A program made the translations under genes and the position numbers. A model generated the notes under the pieces. It had not been told where the DNA came from and made no database searches. It saw nothing but the letters and a program-made list of their open reading frames with translations. From Pseudomonas sp. (GTDB lineage: Bacteria; Pseudomonadota; Gammaproteobacteria; Pseudomonadales; Pseudomonadaceae): a DNA stretch of 38,203 nt. Shown piece by piece: positions 34,148 through 38,203 of the stretch. Positions within the stretch are counted from its first letter, which is position 1. The number at the start of each line of letters is the position of its first letter. The stretch covers positions 1 through 38,203 of the forward strand of contig JAKUTK010000051.1 in the NCBI GenBank assembly GCA_022448005.1, given 5' to 3'.

Positions 34148-35626
34148 TTACTCCTTGTCCAGCTTGCCAACCAGCGACAGGGTGAAATCGGCACCCATGT
34201 ACTTGAAGTGCGGACGCACGTTCAGGCTGACGCGGTACCAGCCCGGCTCGCCATCGACATCACTGACGACGACTTGCGCGGCGCGCAATGGACGACGGCT
34301 ACGGACTTCGGAGCTTGGGTTCTCCTGGTCGGCCACGTACTGGCGAATCCACTTGTTCAGTTCCAGCTCCAGGTCGGTACGCTCTTTCCAGGCACCGATC
34401 TGTTCGCGCTGCAGCACTTTGAGGTAGTGCGCCAGGCGGTTGACGATGAACAGGTAAGGCAGCTGAGTGCCGAGCTTATAGTTGAGTTCGGCGTTCTTGC
34501 CTTCTTCGCTGTTGCCGAAGAACTTCGGCTTTTGCGCAGAGTTGGCCGAGAAGAATGCGGCGTTGTCGCTGCCCTTGCGCATCGTCAGGGCAATAAAGCC
34601 TTCTTCAGCCAGTTCGTATTCGCGACGGTCGGAGACCAGCACTTCGGTCGGGATCTTGGTTTCGATCTCGCCCATGCTCTCGAAGTGGTGCAGCGGCAGG
34701 TCTTCGACGGCGCCTCCGCTCTGCGGGCCGATGATGTTCGGGCACCAACGGAACTTGGCGAAGCTGTCGGTCAGACGGCTGGCAAAGGTGTACGCGGTGT
34801 TGCCCCACAGATAATGCTCGTGGCTGTTGGCGACGTTTTCCTTGTAGACGAAGGACTTGACCGGGTTGTCTTCTGGATCGTAGGGGTTGCGCAGCAGGAA
34901 GCGTGGAACTGTCAGGCCGACGTAGCGGGCGTCTTCCTGCTCGCGGAAGCTCTGCCATTTGGCGAACTGCGGGCCTTCGAAGTGATCCTTCAGGTCCTTG
35001 AGGTCCGGCAGACCCGTGAAGCTTTCCAGGCCGAAGAACTTCGGGCCGGCCGCGGCGATGAAGGGGGCGTGGGACATGCTCGCCACCGAGGCCACATGCT
35101 GCATGGTCTTGATGTCCGGCGCGCTCGGGTCGAAGAAGTAGTTGGCAATCAGGGCGCCGACCGGCTGGCCACCGAACTGGCCGTACTCAGCGGTGTAGAT
35201 GTGCTTGTACAGGCCGGACTGGACCACTTCCGGGCTGTCTTCGAAGTCATCGAGTAGGTCCTGCTTGGAGGCGTTGAGGACTTCAAGCTTGATGTTCTCA
35301 CGGAAGTTGGTGCGATCGACCAGCAGCTTAAGGCCGCGCCAGGACGATTCCAGCGCCTGGAATTGCTGGTGGTGGAGGATCTCGTCCATCTGACGGCTGA
35401 GCTTGGCGTCGATTTCCGCAATCATGCGGTCGACCATGGCCTTCTTGACGGGCTCGTGCTCGTTCTGAGGCTTGAGCAGTTCTTCGATGAAGGCCGACAC
35501 GCCGCGCTTGGCGATGTCATAAGCCTCGTCATCAGGGGTCAGTTTGGTTTCGGCGATGATGCGGTCGAGAATGCCGACCTCGGCGAGGTTTTTGCCGCTT
35601 TCGACGGCTGCTGCGTTGGTGCTCAT
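34148..35626 (-). CDS. tssC: T6SS contractile sheath large subunit TssC (VipB)
   Basis: A 492-residue sheath protein forming heterodimers with TssB. Typical segments are EFLKPQ-like EELLKPQNEHEPVKKAMVD near the N-terminus, FQALESSWRGLKLLVDRT (108-125), GQFGGQPVGALIANYFF and a C-terminal SEVRSRRPLRAAQVVVSDV followed by GADFTLSLVGKLD. The length is normal. The ATG at 35626 follows tssB by 26 nt. With TssB it surrounds the Hcp tube, whose gene is not in this window. Confidence 0.97.
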   Translation of the reverse strand: MSTNAAAVESGKNLAEVGILDRIIAETKLTPDDEAYDIAKRGVSAFIEELLKPQNEHEPVKKAMVDRMIAEIDAKLSRQMDEILHHQQFQALESSWRGLKLLVDRTNFRENIKLEVLNASKQDLLDDFEDSPEVVQSGLYKHIYTAEYGQFGGQPVGALIANYFFDPSAPDIKTMQHVASVASMSHAPFIAAAGPKFFGLESFTGLPDLKDLKDHFEGPQFAKWQSFREQEDARYVGLTVPRFLLRNPYDPEDNPVKSFVYKENVANSHEHYLWGNTAYTFASRLTDSFAKFRWCPNIIGPQSGGAVEDLPLHHFESMGEIETKIPTEVLVSDRREYELAEEGFIALTMRKGSDNAAFFSANSAQKPKFFGNSEEGKNAELNYKLGTQLPYLFIVNRLAHYLKVLQREQIGAWKERTDLELELNKWIRQYVADQENPSSEVRSRRPLRAAQVVVSDVDGEPGWYRVSLNVRPHFKYMGADFTLSLVGKLDKE

Positions 35627-35652
35627 TGTGTTGGCTTTCCTTGTCGGGAGAT

Positions 35653-36159
35653 TCAGGCGTCCAGTTGTTCTTTCGCGGCGAGGCCCAGCTCACCGAGTAC
35701 ACGGTCGCGAGAAACGTCGTCGGCCAGTACGCTTTCGATCGCTTTGCGGAAGGCCGGAGCGTTGCCCAAAGGACCTTTCAATGCGACCAGCGCGTCGCGC
35801 AGTTCCATCAGCTTTTTCAGTTCCGGCACCTGCTCAACCAGATTGGACGGGTTGAAGTCCTTCATCGAGTTGATGTTCAGCTGCACGGCCAGCTCTTCAT
35901 CGGTGGGCTCGTCCTGCAGACGGTTCGGCACCGAGAAAGTGAGGTTCAGCTCCTGCTTGGCCAGGACCTCGTCGAAGCTGTTCTTGTCGATGGCGATCGG
36001 CTTGCGGTCTTCGATCTTGCGATCGTCGGCGCGCTGGGTGAAATCACCGAGCACCATCAACTTAAGTGGCAGCTCCAGCTCTTCCTGAGCACCGCCGGTC
36101 GAGGGCTTGAAGGTGACATTGATGCGTTCTTTGGGGGCTACCGAGCCTTCTTTGGCCAT
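35653..36159 (-). CDS. tssB: T6SS contractile sheath small subunit TssB (VipA)
   Basis: A 168-residue sheath subunit. The N-terminus MAKEGSVAPKERINVTF and the LPLKLMVLGDFTQR motif are characteristic of TssB. The C-terminal helices (LVEQVPELKKLMELRDALVALKGPLG in two consecutive parts) form the sheath contact with TssC. I chose the ATG at 36159, preceded by AAGGAG; the frame extends to 36225 but would overlap tssA. It begins 32 nt after the tssA stop. Confidence 0.96.
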   Translation of the reverse strand: MAKEGSVAPKERINVTFKPSTGGAQEELELPLKLMVLGDFTQRADDRKIEDRKPIAIDKNSFDEVLAKQELNLTFSVPNRLQDEPTDEELAVQLNINSMKDFNPSNLVEQVPELKKLMELRDALVALKGPLGNAPAFRKAIESVLADDVSRDRVLGELGLAAKEQLDA

Positions 36160-36191
36160 GGGTCTTCTCCTTTGGTTTACGGCCCGGGGGC

Positions 36192-37754
36192 CTAATCGAG
36201 CACCACTTCGAGGTCGAGGTGGCACAGCCTGCGATAAATCTCATCCTTGCTTTCACGCACGGCGTGGTTCTGCGGCAGCAGCTCACAGCAGCTATGCAGC
36301 AGACGCAGCACCTCGAGGGCGAGATCGGGTTCCCAGTCGCCAAGGCCGGTGGCGCTCAGCGTCTGGTCGAGTGATTCGAGTTGGGTCTTGGCCAGGTCGT
36401 ATTTCTTGGCCTGGAAGCACAAGCGGGCCAGCGTCAGCTGCCAAAAGAAGCGTTCACGCCCGCCCTGGGCCTGGTTAAGGCCAAGCTTGAGCTTCTGCAC
36501 GGCGCTTTTGAGGCCGTCTTTGCGTAAGTGAGAAAGTACCTCCTGCAGCGCCTCTTCCCAGACGGGGGTGGCGCCGCCGTGGTTGGCGGGCGATTCGCTT
36601 GAGGTCTGCGCCGGCTGCACATGAGGCATCACGCTGGCGCTGATCCAGGCGCGGGTTTCTACGTCGGCAAAGGGTGTGCCGTCATGAAAGCGCAGCTCCT
36701 CTAGCCCCGGCATTCGTTGCAGGAAGAGCGCGAGCTGGATTTCTACCTCGCGCATTGCCTGTTCGGCGTCGAGCTCGCTCAAGCATTCCCAGGCCAGGCG
36801 CTGACCATCAAGCCAGAACGGCGCGCGGGCAATGCTGGCTTCTAGGTCGGCTAATAAGTCGGCGTATAGGCCCTGCGAGAAGCGCTCGCGATAGCTGGCG
36901 AGTTTGTCTGCCGGGATGCCGCGAAGTGCGGTGATCTGATCGGCGTTGCGTTCAGGGATGCTCTCGATGGATAGCCACAGAAGAGTGCGAGCCAGACGCA
37001 GAGGCTTAAGATCGGTAGCTTTTTGCTTGAGCCACCAGCCGCAAAGCGGTCTGGCCTGATCCTGTAGGCTGCGCAGGCTCTTATGGGCGTCTTTGTCGTG
37101 CTCTACCGGTATTGCAGCCGTGAACACTTGCGCAGCCACCTGTTTGACCTGGGCTATAGCTGCGCCCACAGCACCAGGGTGCGGATGCGCGGCGCCAGCT
37201 CGCTTGACCATTTCCTCAAGCCGACGACATAGAGGTAATAGGAGCGGAGCCTGTGTCCCTAACTTCGCTGCTAGGCAGCTCTCGAGGCTGCGTAGCTCGA
37301 CCGTGATCTGCTCGAATAGTTGAAGTTGTTCGCCCATCGGCACATGTTCGGCAAGCACCTGTTCCATCCGAGGAACCAGCCACGTGATCGCAGCAGCACG
37401 CGTGCGGTCCTTGCGTGGATGGATGTCGTCCCAGTGGTCGCGGCAAAAGAAGCTGAGCATCGCCAGGCCAGCATGCAACCCAAGAAACGAATCACGCTGA
37501 TACAGGCTCCAAGTCAGCCAGGCCGCAATACGCAGGTCCTTTGTCTGGGTGTTCAGCAGGCTTTCGCAGCCTTGTCGGACGGTTTCCCAGTCGACGCACC
37601 CGGCGGAGTGCAACGACGACGCCTTGCCTAGCTCCTGCTCCAGCAATTCATACTCAGAGGCATATCGAACGTCGTCACCCGCGAAGCAGGTAGCTGTAAT
37701 GGGAGCTCTTGCTACCGCCAGTACATGAGCGGCTAGCTTGCTTGAAAACGTCAT
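36192..37754 (-). CDS. tssA: T6SS assembly protein TssA (long, VasJ/ImpA-type)
   Basis: A 520-residue TssA that primes tail-tube and sheath assembly. An N-terminal ImpA domain shows VRYASEYELLEQELGKA and the segment DWETVRQGCESLL with TKDLRIAAWLTWSL; a long middle region and a C-terminal VasJ-type domain with SHLRKDGLKSAVQKL follow. I chose the ATG at 37754 because MTFSSKLAAHVL fits TssA N-termini; the frame continues to 37901 but upstream codons look non-coding. The start has only an AGGGA that abuts the ATG directly, unusually close for a ribosome binding site. First gene of the T6SS transcript. Confidence 0.92.
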   Translation of the reverse strand: MTFSSKLAAHVLAVARAPITATCFAGDDVRYASEYELLEQELGKASSLHSAGCVDWETVRQGCESLLNTQTKDLRIAAWLTWSLYQRDSFLGLHAGLAMLSFFCRDHWDDIHPRKDRTRAAAITWLVPRMEQVLAEHVPMGEQLQLFEQITVELRSLESCLAAKLGTQAPLLLPLCRRLEEMVKRAGAAHPHPGAVGAAIAQVKQVAAQVFTAAIPVEHDKDAHKSLRSLQDQARPLCGWWLKQKATDLKPLRLARTLLWLSIESIPERNADQITALRGIPADKLASYRERFSQGLYADLLADLEASIARAPFWLDGQRLAWECLSELDAEQAMREVEIQLALFLQRMPGLEELRFHDGTPFADVETRAWISASVMPHVQPAQTSSESPANHGGATPVWEEALQEVLSHLRKDGLKSAVQKLKLGLNQAQGGRERFFWQLTLARLCFQAKKYDLAKTQLESLDQTLSATGLGDWEPDLALEVLRLLHSCCELLPQNHAVRESKDEIYRRLCHLDLEVVLD

Positions 37755-38116
37755 TCCCTGACTCGACTGATGCCTGCCCCAGCGTTGTGCTTTGCAGGTG
37801 CGCTTCATGCGCAACGACTTGCTACGTGCCAAACCCTGCACGTCATTTGAGGTGCGAATGCTAGGCAGGAAGAGTGAATTCGACTGTGAAGTGGTTTCCA
37901 TCTAAGCCGATGGAGCGACCCATGACGCAGGGCATGTGGCCGAGATGAGCAGTAGTTAACTTCTTGTGGCTCGGTAAAGATGAACCTTTCGTCCGGGGTA
38001 TTGGTCGTTCCATCTCCGATGCTGGAAGCGCCGGCGCCCAAGCGACAAGATGTCGTCCTCTATGTAGGTGGAAAACGCGAGGCAGGAGATACGTATTCTC
38101 CGCAGCTAAAAAACGG
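37755..38116. other. Non-coding leader between tssA and the right-edge promoter
   Basis: About 360 bp with no convincing gene on either strand. It must contain the minus-strand T6SS promoter, but I see no confident sigma-70 or sigma-54 element. TTGGCACG on the minus strand (37825-37832) matches a -24 box but lacks the -12 GC at the right distance. No terminator separates the two divergent units and none is needed. Confidence 0.5.
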
Positions 38117-38144
38117 TTGACGCGAGTTTCTGAGTGCCTATAAT
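38117..38144 (+). promoter_or_regulatory. Strong stable-RNA-type promoter (rRNA or tRNA operon)
   Basis: TTGACG (38117-38122) and a perfect TATAAT (38139-38144) are separated by 16 nt. An A-rich stretch (38108-38113) lies upstream like a UP element, and a GC-rich discriminator GCGCACC follows, as in stringently controlled stable-RNA promoters. The downstream leader includes CTTGTAAATCAAG and resembles Pseudomonas rrn leaders as I recall them. The gene it drives is outside the window. Confidence 0.72.
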
Positions 38145-38203
38145 GCGCACCTTCTCCGGCGCAGGCCTTTGGCGAAACCTCTTGTAAATCAAGAAGTTAG
38201 CGA

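Noticed and set aside
34004..35257. Long plus-strand open frame opposite tssC and the end of tssE
   Set aside because: It is antisense to conserved T6SS genes with no plausible start signal or recognisable product.
37825..37832. TTGGCACG on the minus strand upstream of tssA as a sigma-54 -24 box
   Set aside because: At the required distance the -12 GC is replaced by GT, and the nearest TTGC is too far downstream. Without the -12 element this is not a credible RpoN promoter.
37805..38041. Minus-strand 78-codon frame upstream of tssA
   Set aside because: Basic, low-complexity product with no ribosome binding site or family likeness; it overlaps the non-coding extension of the tssA frame.
1..38203. 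CRISPR arrays, tRNA genes, insertion sequences and integrase genes
   Set aside because: I looked for short spaced repeats, tRNA arms with CCA ends and transposase or integrase motifs among the proteins, and saw none in this window.

Overview
The window looks like Pseudomonas chromosome. The left end has the order glnA - thiI - typA (glnA on the minus strand, the other two on the plus strand), an arrangement I recall from P. aeruginosa. The glnA promoter is a sigma-54 site with two upstream NtrC-like dyads. Coding regions are GC-rich and most starts have AGGA/GGAG ribosome binding sites.

Region 1 (1-5358) is core genome: glutamine synthetase with terminator and nitrogen-controlled promoter, the tRNA sulfurtransferase ThiI, and the ribosome-associated GTPase TypA/BipA with a strong terminator. 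Region 2 (about 5359-5733) is a gene-poor junction that may hold the remnant of a small membrane-protein gene. Region 3 (5734-37754) is a single minus-strand type VI secretion (T6SS) locus. Read in the direction of transcription, from right to left, it runs tssA-tssB-tssC-tssE-PAAR-tssF-tssG-clpV-sigma-54 activator, then an inserted effector module (YceK-like lipoprotein, vgrG, DUF4123 adaptor, putative immunity lipoprotein, class 3 lipase), then a 44-residue lipoprotein, FHA protein, tssJ-tssK-tssL-tssM, PP2C phosphatase, Ser/Thr kinase, a second vgrG, a large multidomain cell-wall-degrading effector and its LprI-like immunity protein. The order sfa - orfX - fha - lip - hsiJ - dotU - icmF - stp1 - stk1 is that of the P. 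aeruginosa H2-T6SS. Region 4 (37755-38203) is a non-coding leader and a divergent plus-strand promoter of rRNA/tRNA-operon type at the right edge.

The genes fit together as follows. TssB/TssC form the sheath, TssE/F/G plus TssK and VgrG the baseplate, TssJ/L/M the membrane complex, TssA caps and organises assembly, and ClpV recycles the sheath. FHA protein, kinase and phosphatase form a threonine-phosphorylation switch. Two spikes are encoded, each tied to its own cargo: VgrG-A (8497-10560) with a predicted dual peptidoglycan hydrolase, VgrG-B (24054-26129) with a DUF4123-loaded phospholipase. Hcp (TssD) is the only core component missing and must lie elsewhere. Nearly every junction is a 1-4 nt stop/start overlap or a short gap, so the locus is probably transcribed as one or two long operons.

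I did not find a wholly new system. The most distinctive material is the effector content: an M23-type domain apparently split by an SH3-like insertion, followed by an EF-hand and a lysozyme-like domain; a VgrG with a cysteine-rich tail next to a DUF4123 adaptor; an effector module lodged inside the structural operon; and some small coupled reading frames and leader hairpins.
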